DNA of 64,000 nt from an uncultured Pseudomonadota bacterium (GTDB taxonomy: Bacteria > Pseudomonadota > Gammaproteobacteria > Burkholderiales > Thiobacillaceae). The translations under genes and the position numbers were made by a program. The number at the start of each line of letters is the position of its first letter. The first letter of the stretch is position 1. The stretch covers positions 25,390 to 89,389 of the forward strand of contig CAILNT010000061.1 in the NCBI GenBank assembly GCA_903835655.1, given 5' to 3'. Below, piece by piece: positions 16,275 to 25,732 of this stretch. The notes under the pieces are model-generated. The model was not told where the DNA came from and made no database searches. It worked only from the letters and a program-made list of their open reading frames with translations.

Positions 16275-18632
16275 TCAGCGTCGCAAGTTGGCATTGAATT
16301 GGTCGCTCAGGATGCCGACGACGTTCTGCACAGCAGACTCGATCTCTGGTTCTGTAAGCGTTTTCTCAGTATGTTGTAACAACATCTTGAATGCAAGGCT
16401 CTTTTTCCCTTGATCCACTCCCTGCCCCTGGTATACGTCGAACAGGGCGAATTCAGAAACCAGCGCCGGCATGGCGGCCCGCACGCCCTCCAGCATGGCC
16501 GCGAGCGGCTCACGCGCATCGACCACCACGGCGATGTCGCGACGCACCGAGGGCAGACGGGGCACACCCAGGTAGCGCGGCGCCTGACCCGCCAACAGGG
16601 GAGTCAGGTCGATCTCGAACAGGATGGGCGCGCGGCACAAACCATGGCTTTGCACCAGGCGCGGATGCAAGGCGCCGATCCAGCCGGCCGCCACGCCGTC
16701 CAGATGGACACGAGCACACTGGCCCGGGTGCAGCGCAGGGTGCGTAGCCGGCAGGAAGGCCACGGTATGCGCTTGCACCAGGGCTTCGACATCGGCCTTG
16801 AGGTCGAAAAAATCGACCGGGCGGGTGGGCTCGCCCCATTGTTCGGCGTGTGCCGCGCCAAAAACCAGTCCGGCGGCATGGAGCGGCTGGGCATCGGCAT
16901 CGGCCGCCAGGAAGACGCGACCGATCTCGAACAGACGCAGGCGTTCCTGGCCGTGGTTTAGATTATGTTTCAAGGTCTGGATCAGGCCGCCCATGAGGCT
17001 ACCGCGCATCACGCCCATCTGGCTGGCGATGGGGTTGAGTAGCGGCAATGCGCCCCCCGTCGTGCGAAAGTCGCGGTCCAATTCCTCGGAGAGGAAGCTA
17101 TAGGTGATGATTTCCTGGTAGCCCCTGGCCACCATGAGTTTTTTCAAGTCATGCGGGGTGCGCTTACCCTCCCCTACCGGCAACATCCGGGCCTGGCCGC
17201 GCGGGGCCGCAACGGGAATCGCGTCATAGCCGTGGACTCGCGCGATTTCCTCGATCAGATCGACTTCAGCGTTGAGATCGAAACGATGGCTGGGTACGGA
17301 AACTTGCCATACCTCGGCCTCACCCACGACCTTCAGATCCAGGCGCAGCAGGAGGGTGCGAATGACGGTATCGGCCAGGTCGAAGCCGAGCAGGCGACGC
17401 ACTCGGGCCGGGCGGAAAGTGATGGGTGCGCGTGCCGGAACACCTGGACCGACTTCCACGACCGGGCCGCCAGCACCGCCACAGATATCCAGGATCAGGC
17501 GGCTGGCTCGTTCCAGCGCCCGGCGCGGCAGTTCGGGATCGACGCCGCGTTCGAATCGGTGCGAGGAATCGGTGGACAAGCCATAGCGGCGAGCGCGGCC
17601 GGCGATGGCATCGGGATGGAAATGCGCGGCTTCCAGGAATATGGCGCTCGTGGCCGGCGACACCGCGGTGGCAACGCCTCCCATGATGCCCGCCAGGGCT
17701 AGGGCGCCGCTGTCGTCGGCGATCGTCAGGGCATCTCCGGCCAGAGTGATGTGCTGCTCGTTGAGCAGCGCCAGCGTCTCGCCCGCCCGCCCCATGCGCA
17801 CGCGGATGCCACCTTGCAGCCTGGCGAGATCGAAGGCGTGCATGGGCTGGCCCAGTTCCAGCAGCACGTAGTTGCTCACGTCCACCACCGGATGGATGGC
17901 ACGCAAACCGGAACGCTCCAGTCTCTCGATCATCCAGTTCGGCGTCGCGGCATTCGCGTCGAGGCCATGGATCACCCGACCGCAATAGCGTGGGCAGGCG
18001 GTTTCCTCCTCGATGGCGACCGGGTGGGTGGCGTCCGAAGTCACCGCGACCGGCGCGCAATCGATCGACATGAGCGGTGCATCGGCCAGGGCCGCGACTT
18101 CTCGGGCGATCCCCTGGAGCGACAGGCAATCGCCGCGATTGGGCGTGAGCTTCAAGGTGAGGAGTTGGTCGTCGAGACTCAGCCATCGCCGCAGCGACTG
18201 GCCGACAGGCGCGTCACCCGAGAGTTCCAGGATGCCGGCGGCATCTCCGGACACGCCCAACTCCTTGGTGGAGCAGAGCATGCCGTAAGAGGCCACGCCG
18301 CGCACCTTGGCCTGCTTGATGGCGAAGTCCCCGGGCAACACCGCGCCGACCAGGGCGCAGGCGGTCTTCAGGCCCGCGCGGGCATTGGCGGCGCCACAAA
18401 CGATGGTCAGCGGCTGCGAGGCACCGACGTTCACCTGGCAGACCTGGAGGCGATCGGCGTCGGGGTGTTTTTCGGCGGAGAGGATTTCCGCGACCACCAC
18501 CAGATCGAAGGCCGGCGCCACGGGGGTCAAGGCCTCGACCTCCAGCCCGGCCATGGTCAGGAGATGGCCGAGTTCCTGGGTGTTGAGTGCGGGATTGACG
18601 AGGCTTCTAAGCCAGGCTTCGGAGAATTGCAT
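16275..18632 (-). CDS. pheT: Phenylalanyl-tRNA synthetase beta subunit
   Basis: A 785-aa beta chain with the N-terminal tRNA-binding OB fold (about residues 40-150), the B3/B4 editing domain, B5 DNA-binding-like domain and the C-terminal anticodon-binding ferredoxin-like domain (about 690-785). Length and order fit the (alpha-beta)2 bacterial enzyme. It begins 21 bases after pheS. Confidence 0.97.
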   Translation of the reverse strand: MQFSEAWLRSLVNPALNTQELGHLLTMAGLEVEALTPVAPAFDLVVVAEILSAEKHPDADRLQVCQVNVGASQPLTIVCGAANARAGLKTACALVGAVLPGDFAIKQAKVRGVASYGMLCSTKELGVSGDAAGILELSGDAPVGQSLRRWLSLDDQLLTLKLTPNRGDCLSLQGIAREVAALADAPLMSIDCAPVAVTSDATHPVAIEEETACPRYCGRVIHGLDANAATPNWMIERLERSGLRAIHPVVDVSNYVLLELGQPMHAFDLARLQGGIRVRMGRAGETLALLNEQHITLAGDALTIADDSGALALAGIMGGVATAVSPATSAIFLEAAHFHPDAIAGRARRYGLSTDSSHRFERGVDPELPRRALERASRLILDICGGAGGPVVEVGPGVPARAPITFRPARVRRLLGFDLADTVIRTLLLRLDLKVVGEAEVWQVSVPSHRFDLNAEVDLIEEIARVHGYDAIPVAAPRGQARMLPVGEGKRTPHDLKKLMVARGYQEIITYSFLSEELDRDFRTTGGALPLLNPIASQMGVMRGSLMGGLIQTLKHNLNHGQERLRLFEIGRVFLAADADAQPLHAAGLVFGAAHAEQWGEPTRPVDFFDLKADVEALVQAHTVAFLPATHPALHPGQCARVHLDGVAAGWIGALHPRLVQSHGLCRAPILFEIDLTPLLAGQAPRYLGVPRLPSVRRDIAVVVDAREPLAAMLEGVRAAMPALVSEFALFDVYQGQGVDQGKKSLAFKMLLQHTEKTLTEPEIESAVQNVVGILSDQFNANLRR

Positions 18633-18653
18633 GATTGAGTGCTGGCAAAGGAT

Positions 18654-19739
<1,086 letters not shown>

Positions 19740-20105
19740 TTACACCGCCAGACAGGCGCGGGCTTGCTCGACGATCTTGGCGAAAGCGGGCTGGTCGAAC
19801 ACGGCCATGTCGGAGAGTACCTTGCGGTCGATCTCGATGGCTGCTTTCTTCAGGCCGCACATGAACTGGCTGTAGTTCAGATCGATATCCATCGCGCGTA
19901 CGGCCGCGTTGATCCGGGCGATCCACAACACACGGAACTGGCGCTTTTTCTGGCGACGGTCGCGATAGGCGTACTGGCCGGCCTTCATGACCGCTTCGTT
20001 GGCGACGCGGAATACGTTCTTGCGACGGCCGCGATAGCCCTTGGCTGCGTCGATGACCTTCTTGTGATTGGCGTGTGCGGTTACACCACGTTTGACTCTA
20101 GGCAT
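19740..20105 (-). CDS. rplT: 50S ribosomal protein L20
   Basis: A 121-aa L20 starting [16 protein letters not shown], with the conserved KGYRGRRKN and [11 protein letters not shown] stretches. L20 is an early-assembly protein and in many bacteria represses its own operon by binding the rpmI leader. It lies 11 bases after rpmI. Confidence 0.97.
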   Translation of the reverse strand: MPRVKRGVTAHANHKKVIDAAKGYRGRRKNVFRVANEAVMKAGQYAYRDRRQKKRQFRVLWIARINAAVRAMDIDLNYSQFMCGLKKAAIEIDRKVLSDMAVFDQPAFAKIVEQARACLAV

Positions 20106-20116
20106 GCTCTATCTCC

Positions 20117-20314
20117 TTATGCGTAGGGCATCATGTCGCGGACATGGCCGATATCCGAGGGATTGACGTCGGACATCCCGCGCAAGTGACGTTTGCGCTT
20201 CGTGCTCTTCTTGGTCAGGATGTGGCGCATATAGGCGGACGAACGCTTGATACTGCCGCTACCGCGCACGCGGAAGCGCTTGGCGGCGCCGCTCTTGGTC
20301 TTCATCTTGGGCAT
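20117..20314 (-). CDS. rpmI: 50S ribosomal protein L35
   Basis: A 65-aa basic protein starting [16 protein letters not shown], with the typical [20 protein letters not shown] region. A GGAG ribosome-binding site lies five bases upstream. It is preceded by a 141-base leader with two inverted repeats and followed by rplT. Confidence 0.96.
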   Translation of the reverse strand: MPKMKTKSGAAKRFRVRGSGSIKRSSAYMRHILTKKSTKRKRHLRGMSDVNPSDIGHVRDMMPYA

Positions 20315-20346
20315 GACTGCTCCATTTTCTTCGATGCTCTCCGGCG

Positions 20347-20414
20347 ACTCCCTACGGGAGTGCTTGAACGGCCGGACGGCACTTGTCGGTACGAGGATTA
20401 GCGAGGCTCGTACC
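20347..20414 (-). promoter_or_regulatory. Structured rpmI leader, possible L20 autoregulatory site
   Basis: The 141-base infC-rpmI gap holds two inverted repeats: GGTACGAG/CTCGTACC (20,407-20,414 and 20,388-20,395) and ACTCCC/GGGAGT (20,347-20,361). Neither is followed by a T-run, so they are not terminators. L20 represses rpmI-rplT by binding leader structure in other bacteria; that function here is inferred. Confidence 0.35.
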
Positions 20415-20455
20415 CACCTCGAAATAACGAAAACCCAGGCGGATCGAAACCCGAC

Positions 20456-20977
20456 CTATTTCTTCTTCTTCGGCGCCAGCACCATGATCATCTGGCGGCC
20501 TTCGAGTTTGGGAAACTGCTCGACTACACCGTGTTCGGTGAGATCGGCTTCTACCCGCTTGAGCAAATCCAGGCCGAACTCCTGGTGGGCCATTTCCCGG
20601 CCACGGAAGCGTAGCGTGATCTTGGCCTTGTCGCCTTCGCCCAGGAAGCGGATCAGGTTGCGTATCTTGACCTGATAGTCGTTATCGTCCGTCGCCGGAC
20701 GAAACTTCACTTCCTTGATCTGGATCTGTTTCTGTTTGAGCTTGGCCTCGTGCTGCTTCTTGCTTTCCTGGTACTTGTATTTGCCGTAATCCATGATGCG
20801 GCAAACCGGGGGCTGCGCTTGCGGCGCAATCTCCACCAGATCCAGCTCGGCTGTTTCGGCCATGGCCAATGCTTCACGCAGACTGACGATACCCAGCTGC
20901 TCGCTCTCCACTCCCACCAGTCGGATCGGGGAGACGTCAATCTCACCATTGATCCGGGGTTCTTTATCCTGTGCTAT
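20456..20977 (-). CDS. infC: Translation initiation factor IF-3, AUA start
   Basis: Full-length IF-3 (173 aa) only if translation starts at the ATA at 20,977. From there the protein reads [20 protein letters not shown], which is the true IF-3 N-terminus, and AAGGGG lies six bases upstream as ribosome-binding site. No ATG, GTG or TTG exists in frame between the upstream terminator and this codon. The first conventional-looking start (GTG, MGVESEQL) would delete the conserved N-terminal segment. IF-3 discriminates against non-AUG starts, and AUU is the well-known autoregulatory start in E. coli; AUA would serve the same purpose. The C-terminal domain ends MVLAPKKKK as usual. Confidence 0.93.
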   Translation of the reverse strand: MAQDKEPRINGEIDVSPIRLVGVESEQLGIVSLREALAMAETAELDLVEIAPQAQPPVCRIMDYGKYKYQESKKQHEAKLKQKQIQIKEVKFRPATDDNDYQVKIRNLIRFLGEGDKAKITLRFRGREMAHQEFGLDLLKRVEADLTEHGVVEQFPKLEGRQMIMVLAPKKKK

Positions 20978-20990
20978 CTCAAGCCCCTTG

Positions 20991-21027
20991 AAAAAAACGA
21001 GGAGCCGACCAAACGCGTCGGCTCCCC
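20991..21027 (-). terminator. Intrinsic terminator or attenuator between thrS and infC
   Basis: A perfect 9-bp stem GGAGCCGAC/GTCGGCTCC with a 7-base loop, then TCGTTTTTTT. The T-run ends one base before the infC ribosome-binding site, so infC must be transcribed by readthrough or from a promoter inside thrS. Confidence 0.9.
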
Positions 21028-21042
21028 AGGTGGTTCACTCAC

Positions 21043-22938
21043 TCATGAACCCGAATGTAGTATTCCGAGGAAGGCGTCCAAATCCATCGCGCCCAAATCC
21101 TCGCCTCCGCGTTTGCGCACAGCCACCCGGCCTTCCTGGCGTTCTTTCTCGCCGACGATGATCAGGTAGGGGACACGCTGCATGGAGTGCTCGCGAATTT
21201 TATAGGTGATCTTCTCATTTCTCAAGTCCGAAACCGCACGTATCCCTTGTTTTTTAAGGTCTTGCACGATCTGCGCGGCGTATTCCGCCTGCGCGTCGGT
21301 GATATCCATGACCACCACCTGAACCGGGGCCAGCCAGACTGGAAAATTCCCGGCGTAATGCTCGATCAGTATGCCGATGAAACGCTCCAGTGAACCCAGG
21401 ATCGCGCGATGCAGCATGACCGGCGGCTTGCGGGTGTTGTCCTCGTCGACGAACTCGGCTCCCAGGCGCACCGGCAGGTTGAAGTCGAGCTGGATGGTGC
21501 CAACCTGCCAGAGGCGGCCCAGGGTGTCTTTCAGGGTGAACTCGATCTTGGGACCATAGAAAGCGCCCTCTCCCGGCTGGTATTCGAAGACCAGTCCGTT
21601 TTGCTTCAGGGCGGCCGCCAGCCCGGTTTCCGACTTGTCCCAGGTCTCATCGGTGCCGACGCGTTTCTCCGGACGGGTGGACAGCTTCACCAGCACCTCG
21701 TCGAAGCCGAAGTCGGCATACACGGTTTGCAGCATCCGGATGAAGTCCGACACCTCGGACTGGATCTGCGCTTCCGTGCAGAAAATGTGAGCATCGTCCT
21801 GGGTGAAGGCACGCACCCGCATCAGCCCATGCAGGGCCCCGGAGGGCTCGTTGCGGTGGCAAGAGCCGAACTCGGCCAGTCGCAGCGGCAGATCGCGATA
21901 GGAATGCAGGCCATGGTTGAAAATCTGCACATGGCCGGGGCAATTCATCGGCTTCACCGCGTAATCGCGATTTTCCGACGCGGTGGTGAACATCTGCTCG
22001 CGGTAGTTTTCCCAGTGGCCGGATTTTTCCCACAGGGACTTGTCCATCACCGTCGGCGTCTTCACTTCCTGGTAACCGTATTCGACGAATTTCCGGCGCA
22101 TGTATTGCTCGATTTCCTGCCAGAGCACCCAGCCGTGCGGGTGCCAGAAAACCATGCCGGGCGATTCTTCCTGTAGATGGAACAGGTTGAGTTGCTTGCC
22201 CAGGCGACGGTGATCCCGCTTCTCCGCCTCTTCCAGTCGAAACAAGTGGGCGGCCAGATCTTCCTTGTTGCCCCAGGCCGTGCCGTAGACGCGCTGCAAC
22301 ATCTCGTTCTTCGAGTCGCCGCGCCAGTAGGCGCCGGCCAGCTTCATCAGCTTGAACACCTTGAGCTTGCCCGTGGACGGCACGTGGGGCCCGCGGCAAA
22401 GGTCGATGAAGTCGCCCTCTCGGTACAGGGAGATCACCTGCCCCTGGGGAATGGCGGAAATGATCTCGGCCTTGTACTGCTCGCCGATGGATTGGAAGAA
22501 GGCCACCGCCTGGTCGCGATCCCATTCCTCGCGGGTGATCTGGATGTCCTTCTTCGCCAGTTCGCCCATGCGCTTCTCGATCGCTGCCATGTCTTCCAGG
22601 GTGAAGGGGCGTTTGTAGGAGAAGTCGTAATAGAAACCATCCTCGATCGAAGGACCGATGGTCACCTGAGCGTCCGGAAACAGCGTCTTCACCGCATAGG
22701 CCAGCAGGTGAGCGGTGGAATGGCGGATCAGTTCGAGGCCGGCGGCATCGCGATCGGTGATGATGGCGAGCTGGGCGTCTGTTTCGATGCGATAAGAAGT
22801 ATCGACCAGCTGGCCGTCCACCTTGCCGGCGAGCGCCGCACGTGCCAGGCCGGCGCCGATGCTGGCGGCCACCTCTGCGACCGTCACCGGCGCGTCGTAT
22901 ACGCGCTGGGAACCATCGGGAAGACGAATAACAGGCAT
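21043..22938 (-). CDS. thrS: Threonyl-tRNA synthetase
   Basis: A 631-aa class II synthetase with the N-terminal TGS domain ([14 protein letters not shown]), the SAD editing domain around [11 protein letters not shown], and the catalytic core with the zinc-binding MNCPGH and motif 2 [13 protein letters not shown]. The C-terminal anticodon-binding domain begins near WLAPVQVVV. An AAGGGG ribosome-binding site is four bases upstream. Another intrinsic terminator ends 18 bases before the start. Confidence 0.97.
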   Translation of the reverse strand: MPVIRLPDGSQRVYDAPVTVAEVAASIGAGLARAALAGKVDGQLVDTSYRIETDAQLAIITDRDAAGLELIRHSTAHLLAYAVKTLFPDAQVTIGPSIEDGFYYDFSYKRPFTLEDMAAIEKRMGELAKKDIQITREEWDRDQAVAFFQSIGEQYKAEIISAIPQGQVISLYREGDFIDLCRGPHVPSTGKLKVFKLMKLAGAYWRGDSKNEMLQRVYGTAWGNKEDLAAHLFRLEEAEKRDHRRLGKQLNLFHLQEESPGMVFWHPHGWVLWQEIEQYMRRKFVEYGYQEVKTPTVMDKSLWEKSGHWENYREQMFTTASENRDYAVKPMNCPGHVQIFNHGLHSYRDLPLRLAEFGSCHRNEPSGALHGLMRVRAFTQDDAHIFCTEAQIQSEVSDFIRMLQTVYADFGFDEVLVKLSTRPEKRVGTDETWDKSETGLAAALKQNGLVFEYQPGEGAFYGPKIEFTLKDTLGRLWQVGTIQLDFNLPVRLGAEFVDEDNTRKPPVMLHRAILGSLERFIGILIEHYAGNFPVWLAPVQVVVMDITDAQAEYAAQIVQDLKKQGIRAVSDLRNEKITYKIREHSMQRVPYLIIVGEKERQEGRVAVRKRGGEDLGAMDLDAFLGILHSGS

Positions 22939-22955
22939 ATAACCCCTTCGGAAAC

Positions 22956-22980
22956 GAAAAAAGCCCTCGAAAGGGCTTTA
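22956..22980 (-). terminator. Intrinsic terminator upstream of thrS
   Basis: On the minus strand AAGCCCT-TTCG-AGGGCTT is followed by TTTTTT. It lies between a tRNA-like sequence and thrS, so it may once have ended a tRNA transcript, or may now attenuate thrS. Its distance from the thrS start (18 bases) mirrors the hairpins before infC and pheS. Confidence 0.85.
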
Positions 22981-23007
22981 GTCCATACCACTATCGTGGG
23001 CTTGTGT

Positions 23008-23090
23008 TGGTAGGCGCGATTGGACTCGATCCAATACGACCGGGGAACCCAGAGGCCGGCCCGCTGATTCTACTGTGACTTCGCGCGCCA
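23008..23090 (-). pseudogene. Degenerate tRNA-Val-like sequence
   Basis: Read on the minus strand, the 3' end is tRNA-like: T-arm ATTGG-ATCGAGT-CCAAT (five perfect pairs, T54 changed to A), acceptor strand CGCGCCT, discriminator A and an encoded CCA. The 5' end TGGCGCG pairs at six of seven acceptor positions. The middle (D-arm and anticodon arm) does not fold into a tRNA and the whole is 83 nt. The 3' half matches the usual betaproteobacterial tRNA-Val, a gene I recall lying directly upstream of thrS in this group. I read it as a decayed or disrupted tRNA-Val, not a working one. Confidence 0.6.
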
Positions 23091-23419
23091 TCCAACCCCT
23101 AAATGCCCATGATTCGCCCCAAGGCCGGGGTGCGCCTAGCGGCTGTCATCCAGCGCATCGCTCCGCGCTCCTTTGGTACCCCCGTGCTCGCGCGCTCGCA
23201 CCCAGGCGTCCCGAGCAAGCACTCCTCAATACCGCAGTAACCGGAAAAAATTGAGAGCTGGCAGGAGGTCGTGGCACACTTGACCTGTTTCTAGGGGTCG
23301 TGACCGCAGATCACCCCGAAGGGTGTTCGAATTCCCGGAGGAAACGACTTCAACATCACGCAAGCTTGACCAGACCAGCCGCGAGGTTGCCAGCGGTGAC
23401 CGAGCTCAGGAAATCATCG
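23091..23419. other. Intergenic region between thrS side and rhomboid gene
   Basis: About 330 bases with no convincing gene. A very short frame on the minus strand (about 19 codons, near 23,110-23,170, with AAGGAG upstream) could be a leader peptide but has no special composition. The rhomboid gene's ribosome-binding site AGGA is at its right end. Confidence 0.5.
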
Positions 23420-24547
23420 ATGACTCAAAGCATGCCGCCAACAGGATGGGACGCCCACGGACACCGCAGTAAACCTGGTTTGATCTCCTCGCATCCGCCC
23501 ATCCTCGATCAATTGCAAAAGCGCGTCGCCCACGTACCCCTGACTTTGCTGCTGATCGCCGCCAATCTGCTGGTGTTTGCGCTGATGCTCAGCCACGGCG
23601 CCGGACTCTGGCATAGCGCCAACAGCGTACAACTGGCGTGGGGAGCCAATTTCGGACCGGCGACCAAGGATGGCGAATGGTGGCGTCTGGGCAGCGCGCT
23701 GTTCCTGCATTTCGGCATCCTACACCTGGCGATGAACATGCTTTCTCTGTGGGAAGGCGGTCGACTGGTGGAGCGCATGTATGGATGGGGGCGTTTCGCA
23801 CTGATCTACTTCGGCAGCGGCCTCTGCGGCAACCTGCTATCGCTCATCGCCCAGGGCGACCGGGCTGTTTCCGGCGGTGCCTCGGGCGCCATTTTCGGCG
23901 TCTATGGCGCGCTGATGATCTATCTCTGGCGCGAGCGCACGCATTTCGATCGAGCCGAGTTCAAGTGGCTGTTCTGGGGTGTGGTGGGCTTCTCCGTGGT
24001 CACCATCGCGCTGGGCTTGCAGGTTACGGGCATCGACAATGCCGCCCACATCGGCGGCCTCCTGGGCGGCACCTTGTGCGGCGTGGCGCTCTTCCCCGGT
24101 GGTGGGCGCGGACGCAGCCACGCGGCCATAGCCCTGGTGGCGTGCGTGTCCTTGCTCATCGTCAGCATCCCCGCACCACGTTACCGCTGGAGCGAAGAGT
24201 TGCAGGCGCGCGGCATGATCAGCGAACTACTAGGCGAAGACGCCCGCATCAGCGCACGCTGGGATGCACTCCTCAACCATGCGGGGACGGCGTCCAGTTT
24301 CGATCAATTGGCCGGGAGCATCGAGACGGAAGTCAGCAGTCCGTACGAACAAAGCTTCGAACAACTGGCGAAGCTGCGCCTGAACCCGAACGCGCCTTCG
24401 GCCACGGCGCTGGAATCGCTGCGCACCTATGTCGGCATGCGCCGCGATGCCTCCCGCGCCCTGGCCAAAGGTTTGCGCGCGAAGGACCCCGCGCGCATCC
24501 AGGACGCCCTGCAGCGCGCTTCCCGGGCCCAGCCGCCCAAGCCTTAG
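23420..24547 (+). CDS. Rhomboid-family intramembrane serine protease
   Basis: A 375-aa membrane protein. Six or so membrane helices span about residues 35-245, with the catalytic serine in GASGAIFG and the histidine in NAAHIGGLLGG; the loop-1 WR motif appears as EWWRLGSALFLH. A soluble C-terminal tail of about 130 residues follows the membrane part. Substrate is unknown. I start at the ATG with an AGGA site eight bases upstream; the frame is open about 40 codons further up but that part shows no homology. Confidence 0.9.
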   Translation: MTQSMPPTGWDAHGHRSKPGLISSHPPILDQLQKRVAHVPLTLLLIAANLLVFALMLSHGAGLWHSANSVQLAWGANFGPATKDGEWWRLGSALFLHFGILHLAMNMLSLWEGGRLVERMYGWGRFALIYFGSGLCGNLLSLIAQGDRAVSGGASGAIFGVYGALMIYLWRERTHFDRAEFKWLFWGVVGFSVVTIALGLQVTGIDNAAHIGGLLGGTLCGVALFPGGGRGRSHAAIALVACVSLLIVSIPAPRYRWSEELQARGMISELLGEDARISARWDALLNHAGTASSFDQLAGSIETEVSSPYEQSFEQLAKLRLNPNAPSATALESLRTYVGMRRDASRALAKGLRAKDPARIQDALQRASRAQPPKP

Positions 24548-24578
24548 CTGGCGCTGCAGGAGACCCGCCTTCGGCCGC

Positions 24579-25514
24579 CTATTTGAGGCCGCTCATGCCC
24601 TTCTCGATGGCCTTTTCGTTGCTGTTCGCCGGAGCCGCCGGAGCCGCGGGTACCGGGGCAGAAGCCGCAGCCTCGACCAACTTCGCGTAGTCGCCCAGAT
24701 ACTCGATCTTCGCGCTTGCTTTCAGCTTCTTCAGTTCCGCGTCAGCCACTTCGCGTTTTTTCGCATTGGCGAGAAAGCGCTCGATCATCGGCCTGGCCTG
24801 TTCCTGCGTCAGCGGTTGTGATTCGGAGCCTATCAGGGCGACGATGGTGAGCGTACCCGGGCTGGTGAAGATGAACGTCTGCCCACTCTTCATCTTTTCG
24901 AGGTGCGGCAGCAATTCCAGGGGCAGCTGCTCGGCCGCCTTGGTAACCTGGCCTCCCCGCGCGGGAATCTTCTGCTCCTTCAACCAGAGTCCGAAGTCAC
25001 CCAGGTTGGTGGTTTTCTGCAATTGCGCCTTGACCGTGGCGAGACTGGCCGGGGTGACCTGAACGTTGACCTCTTCCAGGCGATAGATGCGGCGGTCAGA
25101 GAACAAGGCAGGGTTCTTGCCATAGTAATCCACGATCTCGGCGTCGCTGGGCTTGGTCTGGCCGGCGATCAATCTTTGCAGCAGCGACTGCGCCAGAATC
25201 TGGCGGCGTGCGGCATCCAGCGCCTGAACGACCTGCGGGTCGCGATCGAGCTTGTCCGCGACCGCTTTTTGCACCAGCAACTGCTCGTCGACCATGGACT
25301 TCAATACCTGGTTGGCCGCCTGCTTGGCCTGATCCTGGCTGAGGTTGCCCACTTTGGCCAACTCAAAATTCAGCTGATGCACCGTGAGTTCGTCACCGTT
25401 CACCTTCGCCGCTACCTGCGACTCCTTGCCTGAGCCTTTGTCGCCACAGCCAGCCAGGCTCAAAGCCACCAGAACCGCCAGCGTGCCCAGTTCGAATCGA
25501 TGAGATGTCTGCAT
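24579..25514 (-). CDS. EpsD-type peptidyl-prolyl cis-trans isomerase lipoprotein
   Basis: A 311-aa periplasmic protein with a lipobox (VALSLAGC) after a short signal, a SurA/PpiC-like N-terminal helical region and a degenerate parvulin domain at about residues 120-240. The C-terminus is an Ala/Pro-rich tail. It resembles the EpsD group found in exopolysaccharide/exosortase loci, yet no eps, PEP-CTERM or exosortase gene is in the window. Start is the ATG after a GGGGA site; an earlier ATG would put nine residues ahead of the signal peptide. Confidence 0.8.
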   Translation of the reverse strand: MQTSHRFELGTLAVLVALSLAGCGDKGSGKESQVAAKVNGDELTVHQLNFELAKVGNLSQDQAKQAANQVLKSMVDEQLLVQKAVADKLDRDPQVVQALDAARRQILAQSLLQRLIAGQTKPSDAEIVDYYGKNPALFSDRRIYRLEEVNVQVTPASLATVKAQLQKTTNLGDFGLWLKEQKIPARGGQVTKAAEQLPLELLPHLEKMKSGQTFIFTSPGTLTIVALIGSESQPLTQEQARPMIERFLANAKKREVADAELKKLKASAKIEYLGDYAKLVEAAASAPVPAAPAAPANSNEKAIEKGMSGLK

Positions 25515-25608
25515 TTTATTTCCCCATGGGTTGCATGACAAAGGTGTACATCATACCCATGTCATGTGGTTGGAATGTTGCACTTTGTTCCCGGGATATC
25601 GCGAGCGA

Positions 25609-25650
25609 GCGGGACGGAAGGTCGCGAGACGGTTCCGCCCTACTTTCGAA
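25609..25650 (-). repeat. GTAGGGCGG-type GC-rich repeat, copy 2
   Basis: The minus strand begins GTAGGGCGGAACCGTCTC and ends in TTCCGTCCC, giving an imperfect inverted repeat. The first nine bases match the element at 4,391-4,414. It lies in the intergenic stretch between the DUF11 gene and the EpsD-type gene. Confidence 0.3.
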
Positions 25651-25685
25651 TCCGCTCCCAACATGGCGCCGGATTCCGGAACCCG

Positions 25686-25715
25686 AAAAAAACGGGCCGC
25701 CCTAGGGCTGCCCGT
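25686..25715 (-). terminator. Intrinsic terminator of the DUF11 gene
   Basis: Downstream of the stop on the minus strand, ACGGGC-(GCCCTAGGGC core)-GCCCGT forms a long near-perfect hairpin followed by TTTTTTT. It lies about 20 bases after the DUF11 stop codon. Confidence 0.88.
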
Positions 25716-25732
25716 TACGGCGCCGGGGGCGC

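Noticed and set aside
23008..23090. A working tRNA gene
   Set aside because: The T-arm and acceptor are tRNA-like, but D-arm and anticodon arm cannot be folded and length is 83 nt without a variable arm; treated as a relic.
23110..23170. A 19-codon leader peptide upstream of thrS
   Set aside because: It has an AAGGAG site but few threonine codons and lies beyond the tRNA relic and terminator, too far from thrS for classical attenuation.
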